NCBI GenBank assembly: GCA_002105175.1
Contig: MCGE01000005.1
Span: 496,001 to 560,000, forward strand
Origin: Absidia repens
Taxonomy: Eukaryota; Mucoromycota; Mucoromycetes; Mucorales; Cunninghamellaceae
Length of the DNA stretch: 64,000 bases
Reading direction: 5' to 3'
Of the stretch, positions 50,995 through 62,920 are shown piece after piece; position 1 is the first letter of the stretch, and each line of letters begins with the position of its first letter. Made by a program: the position numbers and the translations under genes. The notes under the pieces were generated by a model. The model was not told the origin of the DNA, did not search any database, and was given only the letters and a program-made list of their open reading frames with translations.

Positions 50995-51290
50995 CATGTT
51001 TAATTCAGATATGCATACATATAAACTATGACAACTAACACTAAGCTAAGCCAATAGCACTATTCTACAATGAAGTTTCACTAGAAATCACGAATCCAAA
51101 ATGAAAGGTTTTCCCCATGATGTTTGTTTTGCATTTTTTAAAATGCCCCTAATTCAAGTTCTAACAACAATCCTAGATTACCAGTATCCCAATGAGCCAT
51201 GCCATCATAACATTCAGACTTCCATGAAGGAAAAAAAGAAGAAAGAAAGGAGCAAAAAAAAAATTAGAAATTATGTGTGCGGCGTTTGAA
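50995..51290 (-). repeat. Dispersed repeat copy R8 (partial, inverted relative to R7)
   Basis: The plus strand shows GACATGTTTAATTCAGATAT, ACACTAAGCTAAGCC, GAATCCAAAATGAAAGG and CCCCATGATG, then a purine tract, with the end GCGGCGTTTGAATT in place of GGCGGGATTTGAA. Confidence 0.7.
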
Positions 51291-51623
51291 TTGACCTTTT
51301 TGCACTCTTCTGCTGGTAAATCTCGAATGAATGTCGCGGAGGGCTCAGGTCTTTTTGTTCCATGATATGATTAATAATGCGATGATAATGTGCAAAAAAA
51401 AAAAAAAAAAAGAGGATAGAAACCTTGCATTTTTTTTTTTTTTTCACTACTTTCTGACAGTACCGAACGTGCATAGCTATAATATATCCGTGGTGCACCA
51501 CCTGGAAAAGTAGGTGTAAAAATTATACAGTCCCTAACATTCCCATCGGAGTTTATACTCCGTGATGGTTTACAGTGAGTTCGGGCAGACAGCTTTCATT
51601 TTTCCTCAAATTTTTATTTTATC

Positions 51624-52707
51624 ATGGTTCAGACCGTAATTATAACCGGTGGAACACGCGGACTGGGTCTTGCTATTGCCCATGCGTTTGCAAAACTAGA
51701 CAAGAAACTTATACTTATCGGCCGGGATCCAAGTCGTACGGCAGCGGTTCAACAACAATTTTTGGACACTTACGGGGAGGGACATCAAGGTATCGTACTG
51801 GATATATCTGACAAGGCGACCATCGACAGCACTATGAAGGAGCTTGTGAAAGGAAAAAACATCGATGTATTGGTGAATGCAGCAGGTAATGAAGAACTGA
51901 ACTGCATTGAAGATATTCATTACATTGCTGTTTGATTATATCGCTTTAGGCATCTCCAGAGATGGTCTTCTTTTACAAGTCAAGGAGAACGATGTTCAGG
52001 ATGTCATCAACACCAACCTACTCGGGACTATGTATGTAACACAGCATGTAGCAAAAGCCATGGTAAGGAAACGAAAAGGTAAATTAATATGTTATCACCT
52101 TGTCAGTGTCTTCTCTCCTGTTAATATTTTTTATTATACTTGATCCTAGGTGGGTGTATCATCAATCTCTCAAGTGTGATTGGTCTTTCTGGGAATATAG
52201 GTCAATGCGTGTATAGTGCATCCAAAGCCGGAATTATAGGTATAGTGCAGGACGATTTCTTTTATAATATACTGATCATCCTTGCATTATAATCTTAGGT
52301 TTCACCAAATCACTTGCCAAAGAGCTCGGACCATCACAGATCAGAGTAAATGCTATTGCTCCTGGATTTATTGAAACTGATATGACTGCAGGTAATTACT
52401 AGTATTGTGTTGAATGGAATTATGGTTATGTGCATTTAATGACTTTTTTATTTTCAGGTCTTCTGGAAAACCCCGAGAAAAAGAGCAGCATATTGGCGTC
52501 AATCCCATTACGCCGATTTGGACAACCTGAAGATATCGCGGAAGCTGCTCTGTTTATTGAAAAATCAAAATATTTACATGGACAGGTGATAATTTAGCTT
52601 TTAAAAAAATGGGGAATAGGAACGAATTGAACCTAATCCAGTTACTAACTATTGTCTTGATTGTTGCTGTATAGGTTATTCAAGTTGATGGTGGTCTGGT
52701 AGTTTAG
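51624..52707 (+). CDS. SDR-family 3-oxoacyl-[ACP] reductase (FabG/Oar1-like)
   Basis: A 244-aa short-chain dehydrogenase in six exons: 51624-51885, 51950-52078, 52150-52239, 52299-52391, 52458-52585 and 52675-52707. The NAD(P)-binding motif is TGGTRGLG (about 9-16) and the structural NAAG is at about 86-89. The catalytic Ser is in NLSSVIG and the catalytic YSASK lies in [17 protein letters not shown] and the C-terminal VIQVDGG also match FabG-type enzymes. The length equals that of mitochondrial type II fatty-acid-synthesis ketoreductases (Oar1, CBR4 beta subunit), which reduce beta-ketoacyl-ACP. No obvious targeting peptide precedes the nucleotide-binding strand, as in CBR4. Other SDR substrates remain possible. 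Confidence 0.88.
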
Positions 52708-53504
52708 CATAGAATAGAATAATAGACCTTATGTAGTGCTTTCGAATTATTTATTAGTTTAAATAAAAAATATTTTAAATAAGTGATAATCGATGTGAAG
52801 GGTTTTTGATGCCATGATTTAGTGCAGGTCATTCTTTTGAATAAGCTATGGGGATAAACCAAAGAATAAACCATTGTATAGTGTGACAATAATTAGGGTT
52901 GAATGGTCGATAAATATTGAGAAGGAAAAATGAGTTATGGCGCACTTCCGCAAGAACGTAAAAGATTTAGGCCTCACGGAGACTGATAGGGATTTTTGTT
53001 TCTACTTGACAACAAAACTTATAGCCGTGTAATATCATAGTAAAGATGAAAGGGAATAAATTTTTGTGGTTTTGCCTAGGTTATGAAAAAGATGACATAG
53101 ACATTTGATCTTTAACGGTTTTGGCTAAGGGATGAGGAATTGCAATTCCAAGACGATTACTTTTATGAGGGTTGCTAAACTCTGCGGTTCAATCATCATA
53201 TTTTTATGAGCTCATCTCTGCTTATTATTTTATGCGAGGAGGGGTTTCATGTGCCTACCACGGTCAAAGACTTGAAAATATGTAAGAAATTTCATCTCAC
53301 TCTTATCTTATGATGCGCGGTACAGTACGTATAATAGGCGGTGCGCTGAACACTACGTTTGACCAATGTCACCTAATATTTAATCTTTTTTTGTTCACAT
53401 CCACTCATCAGCTTTGTTTTCCGCACCCACATACATTGTACTGTGCGAGTACATTTATTCAACAATATAAACGAAACGTATAAGATAAAATGTAAAAATA
53501 AAAT

Positions 53505-53600
53505 ACAGGACATATTTTATTCGTATGTAGATACAAAATATGATACTAAAATAAACTAAATTTGTTTGAGTATAGTACCATGGTATCTCTCTTAAGGCGA
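53505..53600 (-). repeat. Dispersed repeat fragment R9
   Basis: The plus strand reads CAGGACATATTTTATTCGTA followed by ACTAAAATAAACTAAATTTG. This is the poly(A)-signal-containing end unit in inverse orientation. Confidence 0.45.
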
Positions 53601-53894
53601 TGCAATTAGACGTTAGTGTGGGTTCCATGGGGGTAGGGGCATCTTTCTGTATAATAAAAATAAATAAACATAAGGTATCCTATGGGGAGTGGCAACTATT
53701 CTACAGTGAAGGGGTCAACTAAACTAGACCGAAATACACCATACTGTATGCAAATATTTTAAGAGAACATAACATCAATTGTTGGTTATTATTATTATGA
53801 GAAGAGAGCCGCCATGCTGACTGTTTTATTTTTTTTTTAAAAAAAAAAAAAACCGGAATGACCTTCTTGGGATCCACTGAAAGGAAAATCGCAA

Positions 53895-54560
53895 ATCCAA
53901 AAAAAGCCTTTCAAAGCCCGTTCACGTGTATATTTACTTTTCCCCATTTTTTTGTATTTCCTTTCTTTTTTCCCTCTTTTTTCTTCCCATTGTAACTTCA
54001 TTGATGTTATGGTGATATTAGATTAGCGTCAGGATTAGTTTAAAAGGGGTTTCAGATCAGGGTTTGCAACGTACATGGAAAACCCTTTCATTTTGGATCT
54101 GAGATCTGGAACTACCATTAGTTGGTTGACTTGTTACAATCTTCATTTCGCTTAGTTTCGTGCTAGTTTGTCTATGGTTTGATTCCATATATAAATAAAA
54201 TATGCTTTTGTATAGTTGTTTTAATGAAAAATGTTCCCATTGGTCTCTTTCATATCTTGTACAATAGAACCCTTTTGACCATCGAGTTTAGTAGATCATC
54301 TTTTACCGGCGTCCTTTTAGATTAGTGTCGACCATTCTTTAGATCCCCACAATAGATTCCTTTATGCAACCTCCAATAGATCCATCCATTAAATTCCTTA
54401 CTACCATGAACCCCTTCTCTTTAGATTCAGTATCAGCCAATAGACTTCAATAAAATATTCTTTTTTATATAACATTCTGTGAACCATTGTACTGTATTGT
54501 ACAGTAAAAAAACGATGATATTCTAGTTGTTTTGTGGGTGTCCCACCAAGCACCTAATTT
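53895..54560 (+). repeat. Dispersed repeat copy R10 (near full length)
   Basis: The copy begins CAAAGCCCGTTCACGTGTAT with a pyrimidine tract after it. The blocks GTCAGGATTAGTTTAAAAGG, TACATGGAAAACCCTTTCAT, AATAAAATATGC near 54195 and AATAAAATATTC near 54450 follow. The end block is TTGTGGGTGTCCCACCAAGC. Confidence 0.75.
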
Positions 54561-55076
54561 ATAATTCATCCACTATCGGTCCCAATTTTCCCAGCTTGTC
54601 GGCAGTTTATATTACTCATACTAGATAGCCATCTTCCTGCTTGACCGGCCATATAAATGAACTCCAAGAGGGTTACCTATTAAGATACAACGTAATGGCG
54701 GTTTCTTACTTCATGAAATACCAAACTTCAATAATACAAGAAACCAATTTTTTTAGCAGTGTGAAAAAGTGAAGTGTGGAAGTGAATATAAAAAAATTGC
54801 AACAATTCTTTATTCATGCTAAATTGCACCATACTATCGTAAAGGGATTATGACATAAGTTAACGCAATAGTCGGAGTAAACAAAGGTGACACATAGTAA
54901 ACTCCACAAATTTGACAGCAATACATCCGTGAGACTTTATTTTCACGAAGGAAAAAAAAAGTGTGATCTTTATTAGATAAAAATAAAATATAAAATATAC
55001 ATTTTTGGAGGAAGAGGAGGATACTAACACTATCAATACTATTGCTGCAGTATAAAAACTAATGATTTGCCAAAAT

Positions 55077-56090
55077 TTAAAGCCGCGAGTCGATAGAAGG
55101 AGGAGACAGTTTGGTGTATTTTTCCATTCGACCCCACCATGTACGAAGAACAGTGTCAGGAAAGGCATCTAAAAGAGCGGTTTCAAATATGTCACCCCTA
55201 AGTGTGGCTACCATAGTATAGAAAGAAGCCAAGGTAACGTCGGCCATTCCAACTAGATATGCATCAAAAAAAAAAATTACAATTCAATATACAGGTCGTT
55301 TCAGCACTCCATTGTCTTCCTTTTTTATAGATACCTTTTTCACCAGTTAAATAGGGATATATCTTGAGAGTGTCATGGATGAGGACCAGTTGAGACTTGA
55401 GGGCAGCCACATGGTCAGAGGGGTTGCCGGCGAGTGTTTCCAAAGTTGTGCCGAATCTACCCTCCATGTATCCTCTGAATTCTTTTTGTTTCTGGGGAGT
55501 GTCATAATTGTTGAGAATTGATAATACACAGAGACTGAAGGCATGCATCAAGATACGTTCATGGCAATATTGATAAAAAAAGAATTCCAGTCCTTCGTTG
55601 TCCTTGTTAATCAAAGTAGGCGTGTCAGGGTATGACAAATCCAAGTACTTGACAATTTCCCACGAGTCTTGCACAGCACAGTCTTGATTTTTCATATCCA
55701 CAATCACAGGTAGTGTTGGTTTTTTTCCAGTTTTTCTAAAGAGCAATATAGTGTTAATGGAATCGAGATAATGTAGCGATAGTTTGAGCCACCTTACACA
55801 CTGAATATAAATTACCACTTACGTGACATTCGGGATGACGCTGTGGATTTCAAAGAAGTCGAGCCATTCAGTTTCATAAGGAATCCCCTATAAAATAAAA
55901 AAAGGAGAAGGATAGTATGTTGGTATTCTTAATGGGTATATAGAGTAGTCTGTGTGGGTTTGAGCTTGAATCATACCTTGATATTCAAAGCAATTCGAGC
56001 TTTAAGGGTATTCGGGCTGCTAGGCTGCGGGTCAAGTCGTGAACCAATATCATAAAGTTTGATACTGGAAATATTTGTTTGATTGTTCAT
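55077..56090 (-). CDS. Glutathione S-transferase-like protein
   Basis: A 251-aa cytosolic protein in four exons: 56090-55977, 55887-55823, 55735-55335 and 55252-55077. The N-terminal third is a thioredoxin-like GST domain with IKLYDIG, SPNTLKARIALNIKGIPYET and KPTLPVIVD, then the glutathione-contacting DSWEIVKYLD (Asp-Ser as in GST_N). The C-terminal helical half contains YLVGMADVTLASFYTM, which matches the conserved N-capping region of GST_C helices (GxAD). The likely catalytic Ser/Thr is in the SRLDPQPSSPNT loop, recalling fungal Ure2- and etherase-like GSTs. Substrate is unknown; detoxification is a family-level inference. Confidence 0.85.
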
Positions 56091-56501
56091 ATTGCGTTCA
56101 AGATTTATTCACCTTTTACTGTTAGAACTAAATACTCGAAATAAGAAGGAAAAGAATGCAACGAAAAAGCTAAAACCCCTTTGTCTTTTTTTAAAAAGAA
56201 AAGCGGTGTTTAAAACGTGATTATAAAAAAAAACGTGAATAGTATTCACCAGTCGCCAAGACACCTTGATTTCATGTTGAAGTAGCTCGAAAGAGTTGAT
56301 AATAATATTAAAGCCATTCCATGTCGAACACCATGATTTTATCCCTGCCGTTCCCACCATTCTTCTGCAGATAAATCAAAGAGATGATACAAGGTATGGT
56401 TTTTATTGATACAAAGACAAACAAAAAAAGGTAATGAATGATACTATAATACTACAAATATAACTACATGAATCATAATAAACGAAAACTATTTACGCTA
56501 G
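56091..56501. other. Short spacer between the GST-like and binding-protein genes
   Basis: This spacer is the promoter of the GST-like gene and the 3' flank of the minus-strand gene at 56502. An 83-codon minus-strand frame here (56109-56360) lacks family features. Confidence 0.5.
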
Positions 56502-58219
56502 CTAAAAATTGCTAAGAGGGAAGTATTCAATCTTGGTTTGACGTCTATTCCGGTAAAAGGCAACACAACCTGCCACAAGTCCACATGTCAGTAGAATACC
56601 AAGAGTGATACCCACATTGCCAGGATGCCGTAAGGAAAGTCCAGTTTCTGCGAACAGATCGTGTTGAGGCTTACATGTTTTCATCAAGGCTAATGGATCA
56701 GTGCACGAGTATGTCGAAGATGATAATGTTCGAACATGGTCCATTTTTGCGAAGTTTCGTAGCCAAACATACTGATAGGATCGATCATACAATGGATAAT
56801 TAAGGTGGATTATATCTGTAAAAGAAAAATACGTTAGCCTAAAGTTGAGAATACACATCGCTCTGATCATTCCTGTGTTGCTTTTACCAGTCAGTGCTAA
56901 GTCAGGTCGCGCAGCCGCCCGTTGAGTCCAATCAAAGAAGCCCTTTTCATCCACTAATCCATCCACACGATAAACTGCATTTTGGTGGATGAATGGTTGA
57001 TCGAAGCTAGCTGTTCCCACCTCAAACTTGCCAGCATTTAACCAGTCTTGATAAGTTGCATCCGAGTCCGGTAAAGCTTCAGCCAAATCTGTTTGATCGA
57101 TCACCTTGTCAGCACCATGTATATCTGAATGGAATTGGATAGGTACTGATGGTACAACCAAAGTCGATCCTATTACCAATAATAACATGTAACAAAAGAT
57201 GTTTCATTAGTTTCTATCATATTTTGCAAAGCAATCATAGTTTTTATCTATTACCTGCGTCTTTGGAGAGTTGCTCAAAATATCGTTCATTATATATGTG
57301 CCATTCGCCTTGTCGATAAAATGTCCACGCGATAGGCGTTCGTTTTGGAGTTTTTGATAGATTTGATTTGTGGCAGTTGTACTGAGCTTGAATGATGTCA
57401 AATATTTCCATGGCTTCCTTTTCCTTGTTGAAGAATAATGATACATACAACAACCATGACGCTTTCTATAATAGGAAAAAAAGATGTTGAGCATACGAAT
57501 CTTGTTCGTTGTTCTCAAGTCATATTAGCTTACCGCCAGAGGAGTCAATTGATTGTCATTTGCAGAAAACACAATATTGTTTCGGCCAGTTCTGATTTCA
57601 TCGGTCGCTACAAAATCAATATCCACATTGCCATGTTCTTTGGTGACATTTGCATAGCATGGCGAGGTAACGTCTTCATATCCATTTATCACTTGAACCG
57701 TATCTTGGAGATGTAAGAGCTAGAGCGAGAGGAAATAGTTCATTAACCGGTTAATTCGATCAGTAGTCAAACCCCTACAAACATCGTCAATATTACTTAC
57801 GTCAAGGAAAGGCAGGACATTAAAGGCACCATTCACACCCACGGTCTTCACGGGAATGTTTATCACAGCATCGTATTGTTGTAGCTCAAAGTCTTTATTT
57901 CCAGTTGGATCTTGGCCGCAACAAACAAGAGCATATTTTTGATTGGCTGCATGATTAGTCACCACCTTGTACCATTTTTTGTATTCCACTGAAAATAAGG
58001 TATTAAGATCTATGTTCATAAAAGATATAATTCAAACATTAACATATACACCAGTGTCACAGTACGTCTAATGACTGTTTACTCTTTGTTCTTTCTTGCT
58101 TTCTTACCTTCGAATACAACAGAGTTTTCAAACCGATCTACGGAGGTATCAAAATCAATATCTTGAGCGTTGATGTGAGAAGCCAATAATAAAAATATAA
58201 AAAAGCAAAGAAGCAGCAT
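56502..58219 (-). CDS. Membrane-anchored periplasmic-binding-fold protein
   Basis: A 430-aa protein in six exons: 58219-58108, 57988-57801, 57719-57534, 57465-57255, 57169-56888 and 56815-56502. The start at 58219 gives a clean signal peptide (MLLLCFFIFLLLASHINAQ). The body is arranged like class III (TroA/BtuF-type) substrate-binding proteins: VEYKKWYKVVTNHAANQKYA and LVCCGQDPTG; a Val-Gly-Val loop then LPFLDLLHLQDTVQVINGYE; a central NEKE/KEKEAMEIFDIIQAQ helix; and GEWHIYNERYFEQLSKDAG. Near the C-terminus lie RTLSSSTYSCTDPLALMKTC and a single membrane helix NVGITLGILLTCGLVAGCVA, followed by basic residues and a short tail. It should be a type I membrane protein with an extracytosolic ligand-binding part. 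The bacterial-like fold in a eukaryote is known but poorly characterised. The ligand is unknown. Confidence 0.75.
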
Positions 58220-58388
58220 TTGTAGAAAAAATAAAATAAAATAAAAAACGACAAGAAAGACCAGCCAAGGCTGCCTGAAAAAAAAAAAATACGAGCACAT
58301 CATTTTCAAATGCCGCTATACAAGATTGATTTTTTATAAGGGGTATGATAAAATGGGAGTACACTAAGGGTGCTAAATAATAATAATC

Positions 58389-61300
58389 TTAAGCTAACGG
58401 TCCATAAAGTTGTGCTTCCATGTTCACTTTGGGCCCAAGCAGTAAAGTTTTTACAAACAGTTGCTCAAACTTGGATTTTTGCAAAGCTAGAGCCAAGTCA
58501 TCTGTCAACGGTGCGCGGAAAAAATTAGGGGCAAAAACAATAGCCAAGCTATCTACGGCCATCAATGTTAGCTTGTAGACATCGGGAGAAAGGAATTCCT
58601 ATTAAAAGAAAGTATCAAATGAATTTATATTAGCAAAAAATCTTTTTTTTTTTATAAAAATAAAAATAAAAATAAAAAGAAAGGATTACTTGAAGGAAAC
58701 CAATGGTGTATAGTAAAATATGACGATTCACCTCAGGAAGGCTATCCACAATAGATGTCACGGAGTCCAAATTACTTGCGCCATTGATACATTGTTCGTA
58801 ATATGTTTCCGGGATCAAAGGAGTTGGTAGTTCACGTAACCACAGCCGGAGTAAAGAGGCAGGTACATTAGGATCATCGCCACATATATTCAAATCCTTA
58901 GCCCTAGGGAATTCATGGCCACCATCCAAGATATAGTCGCTATTGATTTGCGTTTTTAATAATGATACCATATCAGCCAAGCCAGGAATACGGAACACAC
59001 CTTCAGTAGAATGTCCGTCAAGTTGACCAATAGCTCGAATCAGTAGTGGGACAATACGTGGTATTTTGAGTTGTTGAGCTTCTTCTATGGTAGTACGGTC
59101 AAGGAGCTGCTGGTTTTTCATAATAATGTCTAAGGGCGTTCCAAACACCGTTATTCCGATTTCATTTTCGAATTCATTTTCTTGTTGCACTTTGTGTTGT
59201 TGCTGTTGCTGAAGGGTTGTCGTCCGAGCCAGCTGTATTTCTGCCCTACTTGGTACACTTTCCCGAGGACCAAGCTCATACACCCCTTTTATTTTCAGCC
59301 TGATGTAGGATGCAAAGGAGGAGGAATGCGGTGCAGGATTGCTATTGTCATTGTTGTTACCACCACCATCATTGTCGTCATGGTTGTTTGTTGGTTGTTG
59401 TATAGAATGACCTTCCACAAATTGAATAATGCATTGCGCCAAATCCTTTGAAGGAGGGAATGTTGAGCATAGTACAACTAGTAATTCCCAACCTTTTTGA
59501 GTACTTGTTCTAAACCAACAACAACAACAACAAAAAAAAAAAAACAGTTAATTCATCTCCTTTTTTTCCCTTCCATCATATTGAACAACACTACGACTTA
59601 CGGGCTGGGATTGTGGTTGAGTTGTTTGCATAATTGCACATATATTTCATCCCGTATGTGTTGTCCCTTTGTAATTCCACACATCAGAATCGATTGGATA
59701 TCCATGACATCGTCACAATTACATAAACGTCCATGATATTTTCTTGGTCGATCACCCATGATTGATTGAATTTTCTTGAAAGAGGCTAATGCATCCTTGG
59801 TATGATTCTTGTTTGTCGTTTTCAATAGTGGCTTGTTGATAGAATACTACAAGGAAAAAATATGAGTCATGCATCAAGTAATAAATTCCCAAGATGGAAA
59901 TAGTGATTTTCTTATTACAATTGTCGACTTACCTTGGTCCAGTGTGACATTTCGTCCAAAGGAATAGGAGTACGTTTAAAGATCCCTCGTTTGTGTATGT
60001 TAAATTGCGTTGCTGCATAATGTTCAAAGGCAGACGTATATATGTTGTTATCACTACCCTTGCTTGGTGGCGATGGACTGCATTGCAAAAAGGGAGACAA
60101 AATGGTGGCTGGCGAGAATGGAGACGACGGTGATAACGGTGAAAAAGGTGACAATGTAAAAGATAAAGACAGTGGTGAAAGAGACGAAGGCGAGAGTGAT
60201 GGTGGAGGTGATGGTGTCCTAAAAAAAAAAAAAAAAAATAAAGGATTAGTATCAAAAAATAAAGTGAAGTGTTTGTTGCACAAAAAACACCCTCTTCTCC
60301 TTCCTTCATTTCTTACTTTGGTGATTGAGTTTTTGAGGAGGCGCAGGGACAAAATTTGATTTTCGGTGGGGAGGTGCCTAATCAAAATAATAAACAAATG
60401 GATGAGTCAGGCATTTTTGTTTACATTATCACTACATGAACTATCACCATTATAAAATAATAAATAATTAACGCAAGCTTACTTACCAGGTCCATTTATC
60501 AAAGTCGATCGCTGAGACGAGTGAAGTAAAGGAAAAGTCAACTGACGCTTGAATGATTGAGGGAAAATTTTGGATCTACAATTGAATTCAATGGGCGCTT
60601 TTGCTGTCTATTTGCGAATTGAAAAACAAACAATAAAATTAAGTCAGGTAATATCAAATGATTTTCGTCTTGGCTTACCTGCAGTAGTAAACCTTGTTTC
60701 TTGACCTTTTGAGTTGAGGCATTTGGTGGTGACGGGGTTTGTTGTTCTTTGGTATGCATATTCGAAAGGGCAGTATCTTCATATGATGTTGTATTGAATT
60801 GCTGGTAAATTTGACATGTGTCGTCGACTGATGCTGGTGATGGTAATCCAACATATCTATCGTAGGGTTGTTCAAATGATTTTTGGTTGGGCATCGATGC
60901 TATTGTTGGTATGGAAATGTGTTTCCGCAGAGATGGCTTCTATTGTAACACAGATAAATTGTAATATGATAACAAATAACATAACTTCGGTTAGTGAACG
61001 AAGGCTTTTGTTGATGTTTCCTTTTTCCTACTTTGGCTAGCACCGGCAATGATACCACTGGGCAAAATGGAGGAGGAGTATGACTTGTCCATTTGTTTGT
61101 TTTGGAATAATAATACAGAGTCATTTGAGCCGTATCATTCCACACAGACCAAATACTATCAGGATCAACCTTCACGCTATCAAAGAAAGAGTCAGAAAGT
61201 ATATACACAACAATTGTTTTCTATTTACATACATGGTAGCATCTGTAGGCTTGTTTTTGCGCCAGTTCCCAGTTTTCTAAATCAATAATAAATACAGTTG

Positions 61301-61421
61301 TTTGTCTAATAGTGAGTGTCAATAAATAATAATAATAGTAATCCAATATTACCTGATTGACATAGAAGGAACACCCTCCATGATGATCGTATATTTCATG
61401 CCAGACAGCATCCAGTGACAT
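58389..61421 (-). CDS. WW-MyTH4-RhoGAP protein (ARHGAP39/Vilse-like)
   Basis: A 753-aa GTPase-activating protein in ten exons: 61421-61353, 61276-61233, 61176-61032, 60939-60679, 60607-60487, 60377-60317, 60218-59933, 59846-59602, 59509-58690 and 58598-58389. Two WW-type modules open the protein: AVWHEIYDHHGGCSFYVNQ plus KTGNWRKNKPTD (about 5-35), and SIWSVWNDTAQMTLYYYSK plus WTSHTPPP (about 43-72). A disordered Ser/Pro region follows. A MyTH4 domain comes next (about 330-470; SINKPLLKTT, KGQHIRDEIYVQLCKQLNHN). The RhoGAP domain (about 530-750) has the arginine finger in EGVFRIPG and NVPASLLRLWLRELPTPLIP. The order WW-WW-MyTH4-RhoGAP is that of animal ARHGAP39/Vilse. It should inactivate a Rho/Rac/Cdc42 GTPase. 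The start lies 206 bp downstream of the RhoGEF stop, on the same strand. Confidence 0.9.
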
Positions 61422-61627
61422 TGTTCAAGCAATTGAAGAAGCAATTTTGTAAGAGGTTCCAAAAAAAAGAAAAAAGAAAAAAAAAGGTAAGAAAACAAAA
61501 GAGACAAATACAAAGAATCATACCTTTTTGGGTTTTTTATTTCAAATCCCGACAGTGGTCAAGCATGAAGTTGATAAAAACAAGACTACAATACTAAGGG
61601 GAAGGAGATAAAACAAGATAATCCCAA

Positions 61628-62856
61628 TCAGCATATCTGGCTAAAAGGATGTCTTCTTGAGGCATAATGTGCGCGTTCCGGATCCAGCCATAAATTAAAG
61701 ATAAGTTGCGTGTCTGGTTTTTGTCCATGTGTCATGCACCCATGAATGATCGGCATATCACCTCCGCCGTTGTAATATGTTAATCGAATGTTGTCCCCAG
61801 GGATAATTTGTACTAATTCACCCTAAAAAAAAAAATCAGAAATCCAAATAAATACTCTATCATTCGCTGGGAAGAAAAATCTTACCGTGTCGACGTGCCG
61901 AACTTCAATGAATTGACTGCTGATCGCGACAATATAAGGATGCTGATAAACGATATGTTCTGGAGTACCTTCCCATTCACAGAGTAAAGGAGATCTATAT
62001 TGAAAAAAACCCAATAATAAGTCAAAAGTAGCATGTTTGTTTCCGTTTACCTTCCAGAGCCACATATAACCAAAGAGCCATTTCGGTTGTTGACATAGAA
62101 GGCAAATTTGTTGTAACAAAGTAAAAATTTGTCTTGAATTCGGTACATCGCCAATGGTTTGAGAGGTTCAGTTTGTCTTTGCACAAAATTAAATTGTGGG
62201 TCTTCTTGATCGGGAATATCGCGAGCGACACTGAGGTTTTCGGGGTCGATGATTTCAAAGCCACGTTCACAGACAACATTCAACTTGGATTTCAAAAAAT
62301 GAATGTTTGTTGCATCAGCACCAACATAAAAGTCCTATCATAAAAATTCAACACCATTAGCTATCTTTTTTCCTTCTTCCGCTTTGTTTTTTTTCTTATG
62401 TCTTACCATATATTTACGGAACCATGATGTGTTTGACCGTTGACCTAAGAAACCAGTGCGTTGTGTCAGAAATTTTTCGTTCCTAGAATCACGCAAGTCA
62501 CAGAGAGGCTCCAAAGCTGAGAAGGTGGATGATGCACCCTTCTTTTTCTTGTATACCAGTAAGTCCTTGTTATTGCAAAAGCCGACATGAAAAAAGCTGA
62601 CATGTTGTGCGATTTCTTGAGCAAGTCGTTCTGGTGCTTTGATATTGGTGGGTGAGTTGAGAGCATCGATAGGGTATGCTTTGAGTGTCCGGTCCGCTAA
62701 TACCAGTAATATGTGGTGCTTATCCATTACCGCCAGCTGAGTCACATTTTCACAGTTGATCACACGCCGTAAATTGTTTTGATTCACTGTCTTGAAATAC
62801 ACGCCAGCATCTGTACCGATAGCCACTTTATATTGGAGATCAATAGTCACTACATT

Positions 62857-62920
<64 letters not shown>

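Larger units (their letters stand above)
47396..51623. other. Long gene-poor spacer
   Basis: This 4.2-kb spacer contains repeat copies R7 (+) and R8 (-), a CA microsatellite (about 50899-50926), several T-rich runs, and one isolated protein-like stretch on the minus strand near 48500-48610. I find no complete gene. Confidence 0.55.
52708..55076. other. Gene-free spacer with repeat copies R9 and R10
   Basis: Contents are the 3' flank of the reductase gene, a short minus-orientation repeat fragment R9 (53505-53600) and copy R10 (53895-54560). The rest is AT-rich DNA without a recognisable gene. Confidence 0.6.

Noticed and set aside
56109..56360. 83-codon minus-strand frame between two genes
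   Set aside because: It lies in the promoter region of the GST-like gene, ends in a low-complexity Phe-rich tail, and has no recognisable domain.
61537..61551. ATTTCAAATCCCG, similar to the dispersed-repeat start
   Set aside because: The similarity stops after 13 nt. No CACGTG or later blocks follow, so it is a chance match.
61636..61690. Alternative C-terminal frame of the RhoGEF (HIMPQEDILLARYADWDYL)
   Set aside because: It is attractive as protein, but joining it needs a one-base shift with no splice site. The in-frame end after QLIFNLWLDPERAH is consistent with the exon phases.
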